Positions 1 to 6,666 of a stretch of DNA of 12,766 nt are shown piece after piece (position 1 is the first letter of the stretch; every line of letters starts with the position of its first letter). Under the pieces are notes generated by a model. That model was not told the DNA's origin. It saw only the letters and a list, made by a program, of their open reading frames with translations, and searched no databases. Made by a program: the position numbers and the translations under genes. The DNA is from Bryobacteraceae bacterium (lineage in GTDB: Bacteria; Acidobacteriota; Terriglobia; Bryobacterales; Bryobacteraceae), in assembly GCA_025350445.1 (NCBI GenBank), contig JANXXV010000127.1, forward strand, positions 1 to 12,766, written 5' to 3'.

Positions 1-1119
1 TTCCAGAACGGCCACGCGGCGCACGCTGATCACACTGGCCAGCACTACGATGAGCATTACGGCCACGCCCACGCCGGCCATGATCTGCGGCAGCAAATAA
101 AAGCCGCGCAGGTCGAGGTTGCTTTTCGTCGCCTCAAAAAACGCCGCGGTCATCGCAATGCCGAGGCAATAGCCGATGCCGCCGACGATGAAGGCCTGCA
201 TCAGAATCATGCCGGTGATGCGCCAGTTGGTGACGCCGATGGCTTTGAGGGCTCCGAACTGTTTCAGGTTTTCGAGTACGAACAGATAGAACGTCTGGCC
301 CGAGACTACCGTGCCTACGATCAGCGCAATGGCGACGGTGATGCCGAAGTTGATGGGGATGCCGGTGTTGCCGATGTAATACCAGATCGTGGCCCAGCCG
401 AATTCGTCTCCGGTCATCGCGCGCAGGCCGGTGTGTTCCGTGATGCGCCGGGCTGCTTCCGCGTTCGTCAGTCCAGCGCGGGGTTTCGCTGCCACGAACG
501 ACATCAGGTTGCGTTCGCGGCCCACCAGGTTGACCGCCAGCGAATAGCGTGTGTACGCTACCGGCAAATTGACGAACGGGGCCGAGGAGTTGCAGATGCC
601 GGAGATGTGCAGAATGCGGTCGTTGATTTCCAATTCCTTGCCTAACCGCAGCGGCTCGTTCGGGAAGAAGAATTTGTAGCCTACGCGGTCGATAATGATG
701 GAATCGGGCTCGCGTAGAGAATCGAACGTACCCAGCGCCATGTCTCGCGGTGCGCCTACAAGCGACGCGTCATCAATGCCCATTAGGATCACCGCGCGGA
801 ACTTGCCGTCACTGTGAACTTTGGCGCGGGTGGTTCCTTTGAAGAGCGGGACGGCCCACTCGACGCCTTCGACGCCGCGGACGCGGTAGAGGTCCTGATC
901 TGGGAGGGCTTTGACTTCGTCCAGGTATTGGGTTTTGGGATCCATCACCCAGATGCCGGCATCGTGCACGTCGTTGATCTGGCTGCGGGTACGATTCATC
1001 AGGCCGCAGAAGATGGAGGTCTGGTGGGACATCAGGAAAGTGGAGAAGGCGATGGCGAAGATGAGGCCGAGGTATTTGGCGCGGTCTCCGGTGAGCATTT
1101 GCCAGGCGATGAAATTCAT
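1..1119 (-). CDS. DevC/MacB-like ABC exporter permease (3' end cut by window)
   Basis: Inner-membrane permease subunit of an ABC exporter of the DevC/FtsX class. Such proteins work with a separate ATPase and often an HlyD-type adaptor to move a substrate out of the cell. The 373 residues visible begin MNFIAWQML. One membrane segment lies at about 17-37, followed by a large extracytoplasmic region (about 40-250). Three more segments follow at about 256-280, 301-328 and 344-365, which is the FtsX topology. The FtsX coupling motif LKQFGALKAIG is at about 285-295. DevC proteins are about 385-390 residues and this frame is open to position 1, so only the last dozen or so residues should be missing. 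The ATG at 1119 is chosen because an AGAAGGAAG ribosome-binding site lies about 11 nt upstream. It lies 90 nt downstream of tetR on the same strand, with an operator-like palindrome between them. The exported substrate is unknown; ATPase and adaptor genes may lie to the left of the window. Confidence 0.88.
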   Translation of the reverse strand, partial: MNFIAWQMLTGDRAKYLGLIFAIAFSTFLMSHQTSIFCGLMNRTRSQINDVHDAGIWVMDPKTQYLDEVKALPDQDLYRVRGVEGVEWAVPLFKGTTRAKVHSDGKFRAVILMGIDDASLVGAPRDMALGTFDSLREPDSIIIDRVGYKFFFPNEPLRLGKELEINDRILHISGICNSSAPFVNLPVAYTRYSLAVNLVGRERNLMSFVAAKPRAGLTNAEAARRITEHTGLRAMTGDEFGWATIWYYIGNTGIPINFGITVAIALIVGTVVSGQTFYLFVLENLKQFGALKAIGVTNWRITGMILMQAFIVGGIGYCLGIAMTAAFFEATKSNLDLRGFYLLPQIMAGVGVAVMLIVVLASVISVRRVAVLE

Positions 1120-1165
1120 GGGGTCAGTGGCTTCCTTCTCGAAATGGATAACATAGTTCTATAAA

Positions 1166-1178
1166 TGAACGTCGTTCA
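1166..1178. promoter_or_regulatory. Candidate TetR operator upstream of the permease
   Basis: TGAACG-T-CGTTCA is a perfect 13-bp palindrome with 6-bp arms, in the 90-nt gap between the tetR stop and the permease start. It shares the TGAAC(A/G) half-site and 1-nt centre with the palindrome at the tetR start, which argues that both bind the same regulator. A run of eight T on the minus strand (1189-1196) lies between it and tetR. It follows only a weak 4-bp stem, so any terminator here is doubtful. Confidence 0.6.
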
Positions 1179-1209
1179 CAAAAGATGCAAAAAAAATGAC
1201 GGGTGGCCT

Positions 1210-1812
1210 TCATCGCTTTTTGATCCCTTCCATGGTGATGTCCAACACGCTGTCGATCAGGCGGTTTTGCTCAATGAACGGGAATCCTTTTTTGGCGATT
1301 AGCAGCATGGCTACGCCGTGCACGCAAGCCCAAAGACTTTGCGCTACCTGTTCGACGTCGGTTATCCGCAGCACTCCGGCTTCAACGCAGCGGCGTACGC
1401 ACTTGCGCATACATTCGAATGAACGGAGGCCCGCTTCCTTGGCTTCCTGGTCTTTGAAAGCCGCAGTACCGATGCCGCCGAATACCACCAGGTAGTGGTT
1501 TGGATGATCGAGGGCGAACTGCGCGTAAGCCCGGCCGCCGCGGCGGAGCAGTTCCAGCGGATCGCCGCCACCGCTCTCAATTGCCTCCATTCGCTTGTCC
1601 AGTTTGGCGAAGGTCTCCACGCAGATGGCGCTCAGGATGGACGCTTTGTCCTTGAAGTGCAGGTAGATGGTTCCCGGGGCGCAGCCGACGGTTTCAGCGA
1701 TCTTGCGCATGCTGACGCTGGCATAGCCTTCGGCGACGAACAGGTCCCGGGCCGCGGCCAGGATCTCTTCGCGGATCTCGGTTTTCAGTCGTTCGCGGCG
1801 CTGGGTGACCAT
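1210..1812 (-). CDS. TetR/AcrR-family transcriptional regulator
   Basis: DNA-binding repressor whose C-terminal domain normally binds a small ligand and releases the operator. From the chosen ATG the protein has 200 residues. The N-terminal TetR helix-turn-helix is clear: EILAAARDLFVAEGYASVSM (17-36), then KIAETVGCAPGTIYLHFKDK (37-56). The C-terminal half carries LWACVHG (160-166), typical of the WHG-type TetR ligand domain. Upstream in-frame starts exist at 1830 (ATG) and 1857 (TTG). I prefer 1812 because it sits just before the helix-turn-helix, as usual in the family, and because a 13-bp palindrome lies directly before it. No convincing ribosome-binding site precedes any of these starts. 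The permease follows on the same strand, so the regulator probably controls itself and the exporter. The ligand is not predictable. Confidence 0.92.
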   Translation of the reverse strand: MVTQRRERLKTEIREEILAAARDLFVAEGYASVSMRKIAETVGCAPGTIYLHFKDKASILSAICVETFAKLDKRMEAIESGGGDPLELLRRGGRAYAQFALDHPNHYLVVFGGIGTAAFKDQEAKEAGLRSFECMRKCVRRCVEAGVLRITDVEQVAQSLWACVHGVAMLLIAKKGFPFIEQNRLIDSVLDITMEGIKKR

Positions 1813-1816
1813 ATAC

Positions 1817-1829
1817 TGAACACTGTTCA
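1817..1829. promoter_or_regulatory. Candidate TetR autoregulatory operator
   Basis: TGAACA-C-TGTTCA is a perfect 13-bp palindrome 4 nt upstream of the preferred tetR ATG, just downstream of a -35/-10-like pair. Its half-site differs from the 1166-1178 palindrome only in the sixth base of each arm, where the change keeps the symmetry. A repressor here would block tetR transcription. Confidence 0.6.
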
Positions 1830-1857
1830 TATTGACATGAGATTGGTAGTTTGTCAA
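1829..1857 (-). promoter_or_regulatory. Possible tetR promoter
   Basis: On the minus strand a perfect TTGACA (1852-1857) is followed after 17 nt by CAATAT (1829-1834), a weak -10. The predicted start point would fall around 1822, inside the palindrome and about 10 nt before the ATG at 1812, giving a very short leader. The -35 and spacing support it; the -10 does not. Confidence 0.35.
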
Positions 1858-1875
1858 TGGGTTGGGCGTTGAACG

Positions 1876-1909
1876 GACGCGGGCGTCTGTTGCGGAACCG
1901 GGGTTCCGC
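1876..1909. repeat. Double-hairpin element upstream of the oxygenase gene
   Basis: Two perfect inverted repeats lie 4 nt apart: GACGC-GG-GCGTC (1876-1887) and GCGGAACC-GG-GGTTCCGC (1892-1909). The second ends 23 nt before the oxygenase ATG. Read on the minus strand, the order is GCGG...CCGC hairpin, 4 nt, GACGC-NN-GCGTC hairpin. The same order appears on the plus strand at 6189-6222. It may be a dispersed REP-like element or a local regulatory site. Confidence 0.4.
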
Positions 1910-1932
1910 CGTCCTGGGGTGATAATTAAGTT

Positions 1933-2886
1933 ATGGCGCTTCGAAGGTTATTTGCGGATCAGCCGGTGAACATCCTCAAGATTCCTTCGTTCCGGGCGGA
2001 GCACTTTCCGTACTCTGGACCTTATCCATGGCTCGACCGGCCGGATGTGTTGGAGCGGATTGAGGCTAAGTTGCGGGCCGGTGAAATCGATGAGGAAGAG
2101 GCCGGGCAGTGCAGAAGTTGGGCCGCGAACGGCTATGTGATTGTCAAGAATCTGATTGAAGATCGCACGTTGGATGATGTTTGGAGTGCCTATGAATCGG
2201 CGATCGGGGCGGGGAAAATCAAGCTGGAACGCGAGCCGGCTAGCGACGACGATCCTTATCCGGGGCGATTTTTGAATCCGCACAAGAAGGTTGGTTCGTT
2301 TTGCCGGGTATTGAAGCATGCGGAATTATTTCGTTGGATTCGCTTGCTGATGGAGCGTGAGCCGAAGCCGCTGCAGACCATTGCTTCGCATAAAGGATCG
2401 CAGCAGGGGGCGCATTCGGATTCCATCCACATGACTACTTATCCGTTGGGGTATTTAACGGCGGCTTGGATTGCGTTTGAAGATATCCATCCCGATAGCG
2501 GGCCGCTGGTTTACTATCCCGGCAGCCACCGCTTGCCTTATGTGTTCAGCAAAGACGTGGATATCAGCGAGGCCGACTTTAAGCAGAACGGGTATACGGA
2601 GTATACGGAGAAGTATGAACCGTTTATCCGGCGGTCGCTTGAAGAGTCCGGAATTGAGCCGCATTATTTCCATGCGAAGAAGGGTGATGTGCTGATCTGG
2701 CATGCGAATCTGATTCACGGCGGTTCGCCGCGGCGGAATGTGCAGCTATCGCGGCGCGCGGTGGTGTGCCACTACTTTGTGAAGGGTTCGTTTGCTTATC
2801 ACGATCTGGCTGCTGCCTGGTCTAAACAGCAGTATTTCGGGACTTGTCTGCTGCGGGATGAGGCGGGCAAGAGTATTTTTGGCTAA
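1933..2886 (+). CDS. Phytanoyl-CoA dioxygenase (PhyH)-family Fe(II)/2-oxoglutarate oxygenase
   Basis: Non-heme iron oxygenase of the PhyH family, which hydroxylates or otherwise oxidises small molecules using O2 and 2-oxoglutarate. In the 317-residue product the iron triad is visible as H161-x-D163 (in GAHSDSIHM) and the distal H262 (in WHANLIHGGS). R274 or R275 (LSRRAVV) is placed to bind 2-oxoglutarate. YYPGSHR (194-200) and KKGDVLIWHA (249-258) are typical PhyH segments. There is no signal peptide, so it is cytoplasmic. The ATG at 1933 has only a loose GGTGA-type ribosome-binding site. The gene is divergent from tetR; a double-hairpin element lies between them. PhyH substrates range from phytanoyl-CoA to ectoine and secondary metabolites, and nothing here identifies the substrate. 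Exporter and oxygenase side by side could belong to one pathway, but that is weak inference. Confidence 0.85.
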   Translation: MALRRLFADQPVNILKIPSFRAEHFPYSGPYPWLDRPDVLERIEAKLRAGEIDEEEAGQCRSWAANGYVIVKNLIEDRTLDDVWSAYESAIGAGKIKLEREPASDDDPYPGRFLNPHKKVGSFCRVLKHAELFRWIRLLMEREPKPLQTIASHKGSQQGAHSDSIHMTTYPLGYLTAAWIAFEDIHPDSGPLVYYPGSHRLPYVFSKDVDISEADFKQNGYTEYTEKYEPFIRRSLEESGIEPHYFHAKKGDVLIWHANLIHGGSPRRNVQLSRRAVVCHYFVKGSFAYHDLAAAWSKQQYFGTCLLRDEAGKSIFG

Positions 2887-2911
2887 GCATCCGCCACAGA
2901 ATCCTGTCTGG

Positions 2912-3121
2912 CTCAAACCGCTTTGAGCGTAGGATTTTTAAGAGCTTTACGCTGTGGCCTCCAATCCGCTCATTTGGGAACAGCACCCGGTCAAACACCG
3001 CTACACCACGAGGGATTGGAATGTGGCGGGGCACTGATCGTTATGTGTTCCAAAGATGGCATGGTCACGGGGTCATCGCGATGCCACGCATACGATCAAA
3101 CAAAACGAAATAGAAATCGGT
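2912..3121 (+). pseudogene. Decayed GNAT acetyltransferase (RimJ/RimL-like) remnant
   Basis: No open gene remains, but three segments read in order as a GNAT acetyltransferase. From 2912 the frame gives LKPL-stop-A-stop-DF-stop-ELYAVASNPLIWEQHP and then a less typical stretch to about 3016, with stops TGA (2924), TAG (2930) and TAA (2939). In another frame, 3025-3105 gives GGALIVMCSKDG followed by MVTGSSRCHAYDQTK. The first frame returns at 3107-3121 as EIEIG. Known GNAT proteins of this type carry these motifs in this order: LRPL..EDF..LY.VASDPLIWEQHP, then GGAL(I/V)V, then IGSSR, then EIEIGWTFL. About 15 residues are missing between the first two segments, there is a 1-nt shift before EIEIG, and homology stops at 3121. 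The C-terminal half is absent. I identified the family from memory of its motifs, not from a search. Confidence 0.72.
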
Positions 3122-3122
3122 A

Positions 3123-3142
3123 GGGACCAAGTCCCGACGGGA
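3123..3142. repeat. Short overlapping hairpins directly after the pseudogene
   Basis: GGGAC-CAA-GTCCC (3123-3135) overlaps TCCCG-A-CGGGA (3132-3142); the two stems are mutually exclusive. The GGGAC...GTCCC core resembles the first hairpin at 6189-6207. It starts 1 nt after the point where recognisable GNAT sequence ends, so it may mark the breakpoint. There is no T-run, so I do not call it a terminator. Confidence 0.35.
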
Positions 3143-3174
3143 GTCGCCGTGAGAGTTTGGTTTGCCAAATACTC

Positions 3175-3204
3175 TTGACATCACCTGGCTGTCTGGACTA
3201 TACA
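3175..3204 (+). promoter_or_regulatory. padR promoter
   Basis: A perfect TTGACA -35 (3175-3180) is followed after 18 nt by TATACA (3199-3204), a good -10. The start point would fall about 10 nt before the padR ATG at 3220. The -10 lies at the centre of an operator-like palindrome, which fits autorepression by PadR. Confidence 0.65.
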
Positions 3205-3215
3205 TAGTCTGGACA
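3190..3215. promoter_or_regulatory. Candidate PadR operator over the -10 box
   Basis: GACTAT-AC-ATAGTC (3196-3209) is a perfect palindrome with 6-bp arms. After a 2-nt mismatch on each side the symmetry resumes with TGTC (3190-3193) and GACA (3212-3215), giving a 26-bp interrupted palindrome centred on the -10. Seen another way, GTCTGGAC is repeated directly at 3191 and 3207, 16 bp apart. PadR proteins are known to bind palindromes in their own promoters; the exact site here is inferred. Confidence 0.6.
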
Positions 3216-3219
3216 AGCA

Positions 3220-3555
3220 ATGGAGCTACGCACAAATCCTGAACTACTTCCTGGCACCCTGTACATGCTAGTTCTTCGGACTCTTCGCGGCGGGCCGCTG
3301 CATGGCTATGCCATTGCGAAGAGCATCCAGCAGGCTTCCCGGGAAGGGCTGGCGATTGAAGACGGATCGTTGTATCCGGCCTTGAACCGCATGCTGGTGA
3401 AGGGTTGGTTGAAGGCCGAATGGGGTATCTCCGACAAGAATCGCAAGGCGCGCTTCTACCAGTTGACGCCGGAAGGACGCAAGATGCTGGCAAAGGAAAC
3501 CAAAGCTTTTGAGCAGATGGTGCGGTCGATTCAGTTGGTGATGGACGGAGCCTAA
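3220..3555 (+). CDS. PadR-family transcriptional regulator
   Basis: A 111-residue winged-helix repressor of the short PadR class. The PadR domain fills nearly the whole protein: LLPGTLYMLVLRTLRGGPLHG (about 9-29), IEDGSLYPALNRMLVKGWLK (about 46-65) with the SLYPAL recognition region, then the wing with RKARFYQLTPEGRKML (about 75-90). The C-terminal dimerisation helix is short, as in the regulators that accompany acidobacterial orphan permeases. The ATG at 3220 has a weak GGA about 6 nt upstream and a good promoter before it. The permease gene starts 4 nt after its stop, so the two are almost certainly one transcript. Its inducer is unknown. Confidence 0.93.
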   Translation: MELRTNPELLPGTLYMLVLRTLRGGPLHGYAIAKSIQQASREGLAIEDGSLYPALNRMLVKGWLKAEWGISDKNRKARFYQLTPEGRKMLAKETKAFEQMVRSIQLVMDGA

Positions 3556-3559
3556 CGAT

Positions 3560-6166
3560 ATGGGACTGTGGAAAGAAATCATCCGGCGGGCGGGTTATCT
3601 GGGCCGCCGCCGGCAGTTTGAGCGAGAGTTAGACGAGGAAGCCCGCTTTCACCTTGAGGAACGAGATGATGAACTTGAGGAATCGGGACTGGCACGGGAT
3701 CAGGCTGTGCTGCAAGCGCGGCGTGAGTTAGGGTCTATGGCCAGGCTGCAGGAAGACGCGGGGCCGGCATGGCAAGTTCAATGGCTGGAAGATGCATTCT
3801 CCGACTTGCGATATGCGATGCGGTCGTTTCGCCGCGACCGGGCATTTGCGTTGACAGCGATTGTCTGCCTGGCGCTCGGCATCGGCGCGAATACAACAAT
3901 TTTCAGCATTGCTACCGAGGTGCTTTTCAGCGAACCTTCGGGCTGCGATACGGGGACGCTTCTGAATGTGATGATTGGCGGCAGCAGCTCCTCGTTCATG
4001 TGGCAGTATACGTTTGTGCGCGATGCGAAGGTGTTTGAGGGTCTGGCTGGTGACCGCGAATTTGCCGAGGTGAACTGGCATCACGGTGAGGCTACGGAGC
4101 GGCTGTTTGCGCATCAGGTGACGGATAATTTCTTTGAGATGGCTGGTGTCCCCGTGGCCATGGGCCGACCCATCCAGCGAGGCGACGAGGGTGTAGCGGT
4201 GATCTCGTATCGATTCTGGCAGGGCAGGTTGGGCGGAAGCGCGGACGCAATTGGAAGGCCGCTGCTTCTGGACGGGCGGCCGTACACGGTGATCGGAATT
4301 CTGCCGGCCAATCATCGCACGTTTCTTGGCTTCGGTCTCTCGCCGGATCTCTACATGCCGGTGATCGATCAAACGGCCCGGCTGACGTTTTACGCGCGGC
4401 AGCCGCTGGGCATCACGCGACAGGCATTGCTGGCGAAATTGACGGTGGTTTGTCAGCAACTCGACCGAATCTATCCCGACGGTGACAACAAATGGGCGCA
4501 CGGGATCAAGATAACACCGGTGTCGGGAATCGAAAGACTCAGAGATCAGTCGGAGTTGATGTCAATCGCGGCGTTTTTTGCAATGCTGATGGCGGTAGTG
4601 GGACTGGTGTTGCTTGTTGCCTGCGCCAATGTGGCGAGCCTGCTGTTGGCACGCGCATCCAGCCGGGCCCAAGAGCTTGCAATCCGATTGTCGATTGGGG
4701 CGAGCCGCGGACGGATCGTTCGGCAACTGCTGGCGGAGAGTTTTCTATTGGCGATGTGCGGTATGTGCGCGGGACTGCTATTGAACGTCTGGCTGACAAC
4801 GATCTTGAGCCAGGTGGAACTGCCGCTGCCGTTTCCCGTGGTATTTCATATTGAGCCGGACTGGAGGCTGCTGGCATATGCCTCGGGTATCGCGATCGCG
4901 TCCACGGTGATGGCGGGCTTGATGCCTGCACTGAAGAGTACTCGGGCGGGAATCAACAACGTATTGAAACAGGCGGAGCATCAGGTGGGGCAACGCCGTT
5001 TGACGTTACGCGTTGCTTTGGTGACCGGGCAACTGGCGGTATCGGTGGTGCTTTTAAGCGCCGCAGTGCTTTTCATGCGCAATCTGGTGGAGGCGGCTAC
5101 TATGAATCCGGGTTTCGATGTGGGACATACCGTTTGGGCGTCAATGCGGCTGGTCCCGGAGTCCTACGTCCAGCCGGAGAAAACGCGAGGTGTTGTCGAC
5201 GCGGCGCTGCAGCGTCTGCGTGGACTTCCGGGCGTGGAGTCGGCGGCAGTGACGCGGATGGTTCCGTTGAATGACAACACGACGATGCGTACCGACATAC
5301 GGACGGATCTGGACCAATCTCCGAAGCGCGTGGCCTTCTATTCAAACCGCGTGGGGCCGGAGTATTTTAAGACGATGGGCATTCCGATTCTGGGCGGGCG
5401 GGAATTTGTGGAGTCCGACCGTAAGGGCGCAGTGGATGTTGCCATCGTGAACGAAAACTTCGCGCGGCGAGTTTTTGGCGATATCAATCCGGTGGGGCAC
5501 ACGTTCCAGCAACAGGAGGGTAAGCCGATTTTAGTTGTGGGAGTGGCCAAGAATAGCAAGTACTTCACCTTGGGCGAAGAGGGAAGACTGGCGATGTACT
5601 CACCGTATGCGCAGCTGCAGAGTCCGCAATTCAGTTTGCATTTTCTTCTGCGCTCGCGAGCCCCGGAAAGTCTGGTGAAGAGCATTAACGCGGCGCTGCT
5701 GGGTATTGATTCGACGGCGGCTGTGGAAACGAAACCGATGCGAAAGGCGATGGGGTTGGCGCTGCTGCCGAGCCAGGTGGGGGCGTCGATTCTTGGTTCG
5801 GCTGGAATGTTGGGTCTGACGCTTGCGGCTATCGGACTCTATGGCGTGTTGCTCTACATGGTTGGCAGGCGGACGCGCGAGATCGGGTTGCGAATGGCTT
5901 TGGGGGCGACGCCGGGCGGCATACTACGCATGGTAGTGGGCGAGAGCTTGACTTTGGTGGCGGCGGGTATTGCGGCGGGGATCGGGCTGGCGGTTCTGGC
6001 GGTGCGGCCGATGGCAATGTTTCTTGTGCCCGGAGTCCGGCCTACTGACCCGAGTGCGTTTTGTGTGGTTGCCGGTGTTCTGTTGCTGGTGGCGATGGCT
6101 GCTACGGTTGCGCCGGCCGTGCAGGCGTTACGCGTGAATCCAGTAACGGCGTTACGGCACGATTAG
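3560..6166 (+). CDS. ADOP-type MacB/FtsX orphan permease
   Basis: An 868-residue inner-membrane protein made of two MacB-PCD/FtsX permease units in one chain, the form called acidobacterial duplicated orphan permease. The N-terminal prefix is soluble and charged (FERELDEEARFHLEERDDEL at 20-39). A first membrane segment follows at about 96-118 (FALTAIVCLALGIGANTTIF). The first extracytoplasmic domain runs to about 330. Three membrane segments then follow at about 335-460, including ACANVASLLLARASSRAQE with ELAIRLSIGAS. A second unit follows: a membrane segment near 485-508, an extracytoplasmic domain to about 720, and a C-terminal three-helix FtsX domain containing RRTREIGLRMALGATPGG. A GGAG site (3547-3550) lies 9 nt before the ATG. 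No ATPase gene adjoins it, which is normal for this group. Transport versus mechanical or signalling roles are unresolved for the family. Confidence 0.93.
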   Translation: MGLWKEIIRRAGYLGRRRQFERELDEEARFHLEERDDELEESGLARDQAVLQARRELGSMARLQEDAGPAWQVQWLEDAFSDLRYAMRSFRRDRAFALTAIVCLALGIGANTTIFSIATEVLFSEPSGCDTGTLLNVMIGGSSSSFMWQYTFVRDAKVFEGLAGDREFAEVNWHHGEATERLFAHQVTDNFFEMAGVPVAMGRPIQRGDEGVAVISYRFWQGRLGGSADAIGRPLLLDGRPYTVIGILPANHRTFLGFGLSPDLYMPVIDQTARLTFYARQPLGITRQALLAKLTVVCQQLDRIYPDGDNKWAHGIKITPVSGIERLRDQSELMSIAAFFAMLMAVVGLVLLVACANVASLLLARASSRAQELAIRLSIGASRGRIVRQLLAESFLLAMCGMCAGLLLNVWLTTILSQVELPLPFPVVFHIEPDWRLLAYASGIAIASTVMAGLMPALKSTRAGINNVLKQAEHQVGQRRLTLRVALVTGQLAVSVVLLSAAVLFMRNLVEAATMNPGFDVGHTVWASMRLVPESYVQPEKTRGVVDAALQRLRGLPGVESAAVTRMVPLNDNTTMRTDIRTDLDQSPKRVAFYSNRVGPEYFKTMGIPILGGREFVESDRKGAVDVAIVNENFARRVFGDINPVGHTFQQQEGKPILVVGVAKNSKYFTLGEEGRLAMYSPYAQLQSPQFSLHFLLRSRAPESLVKSINAALLGIDSTAAVETKPMRKAMGLALLPSQVGASILGSAGMLGLTLAAIGLYGVLLYMVGRRTREIGLRMALGATPGGILRMVVGESLTLVAAGIAAGIGLAVLAVRPMAMFLVPGVRPTDPSAFCVVAGVLLLVAMAATVAPAVQALRVNPVTALRHD

Positions 6167-6188
6167 GGGCTTGTTCCGCGATAGAAGA

Positions 6189-6235
6189 GCGGGACGAGGC
6201 GTCCCGCGCCGACGCAGGCGTCCGCCCCACCGGGG
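6189..6235. repeat. Triple-hairpin element between convergent genes
   Basis: Three perfect inverted repeats follow each other: GCGGGACG-AGG-CGTCCCGC (6189-6207), GACGC-AG-GCGTC (6211-6222) and CCCC-ACC-GGGG (6225-6235). They fill much of the 102-nt gap between the convergent 3' ends of the permease and VOC genes. Without a T-run they are not classical terminators, though a transcript from either side would fold strongly here. The first two match the hairpin order of 1876-1909 on the opposite strand, suggesting a REP-like family. Confidence 0.5.
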
Positions 6236-6268
6236 CCCACTTACAAATAGTAAAAGTAAGAAGCGACG

Positions 6269-6643
6269 CTAGAACTCGGTCAGGCTTAGCGTGTTGCCGT
6301 CGGGATCTTTGAACCACGCTACCTTTGTCCCTCCGGGTGCGGTCCATATTCCTAGTTCGTCCTGGCCGAAGCCCTCGTATATTTCGAGTTTGACCCCGGC
6401 GGCTTGCAGTTCTTTTGCGGCCGCGGCGATATCGGATACCTTCCAACCCAATACCGTGTAGGGTGCGGCGGTCAGCGCTTTCACACTGGTCACTCGAAGC
6501 ATGATGCCGTGTGCGTCGAAGGCGAGTGCGAATGGGTCTTCGCTGAGGAGAGTCAGTCCGAGCGTGTCACGATAGAACGTCTTCGCGCGCTCACGGTTGC
6601 ATGTGTGCACGAATGCGATGATGTCGTGGAAACCGAGAATCAT
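6269..6643 (-). CDS. VOC/glyoxalase-fold protein
   Basis: A 124-residue protein of the vicinal-oxygen-chelate superfamily (glyoxalase, bleomycin resistance, dioxygenases and epimerases). The two paired beta-alpha-beta-beta-beta modules are visible: FHDIIAFVHT then RAKTFYRDTLGLTLLSED in the first half, and YTVLGWKVSDIAAAAKELQA then KVAWFKDPDGNTLSLTEF in the second. The final E123 sits where the last metal ligand usually lies. The classical first ligand is not evident, so metal binding is uncertain. I start at 6643 (MILGFHD) because VOC domains begin right at the first beta strand. An upstream GTG at 6718 would add 25 residues unlike any VOC domain and would touch the stop of the preceding gene. 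It is the last gene of the minus-strand operon, 74 nt after the aminotransferase. The substrate is unknown. Confidence 0.85.
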   Translation of the reverse strand: MILGFHDIIAFVHTCNRERAKTFYRDTLGLTLLSEDPFALAFDAHGIMLRVTSVKALTAAPYTVLGWKVSDIAAAAKELQAAGVKLEIYEGFGQDELGIWTAPGGTKVAWFKDPDGNTLSLTEF

Positions 6644-6666
6644 GAGGTTATTGTATCCTTGAGGCT

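Noticed and set aside
1116..1154. A 12-codon minus-strand reading frame starting at ATG 1154 whose TGA overlaps the permease ATG (ATGA).
   Set aside because: It has no ribosome-binding site of its own, and a short frame ending there is expected by chance. The overlap is suggestive of a coupled leader peptide but unsupported.
814..1164. Long plus-strand open frames opposite the permease, TetR, aminotransferase and thiolase genes (for example 814-1164, 7123-7872 and 8507-9055).
   Set aside because: They are antisense shadows caused by high-GC codon bias: they lack family motifs and lie inside well-identified genes.
1189..1212. T-run after tetR as a rho-independent terminator.
   Set aside because: Only a 4-bp ATGA/TCAT stem precedes the eight T, too weak to call.
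3150..3174. Inverted repeat AGAG-TTTGG...CCAAA-T-ACTCT just before the padR promoter, as a terminator or operator.
   Set aside because: The stem needs a bulge, no T-run follows, and the more symmetrical element over the -10 explains regulation better.
3728..4501. A 257-residue minus-strand open frame inside the orphan permease gene.
   Set aside because: The composition is low in hydrophobic order and rich in Arg/His/Pro, as expected of an antisense frame, and the plus-strand protein matches a known family throughout.
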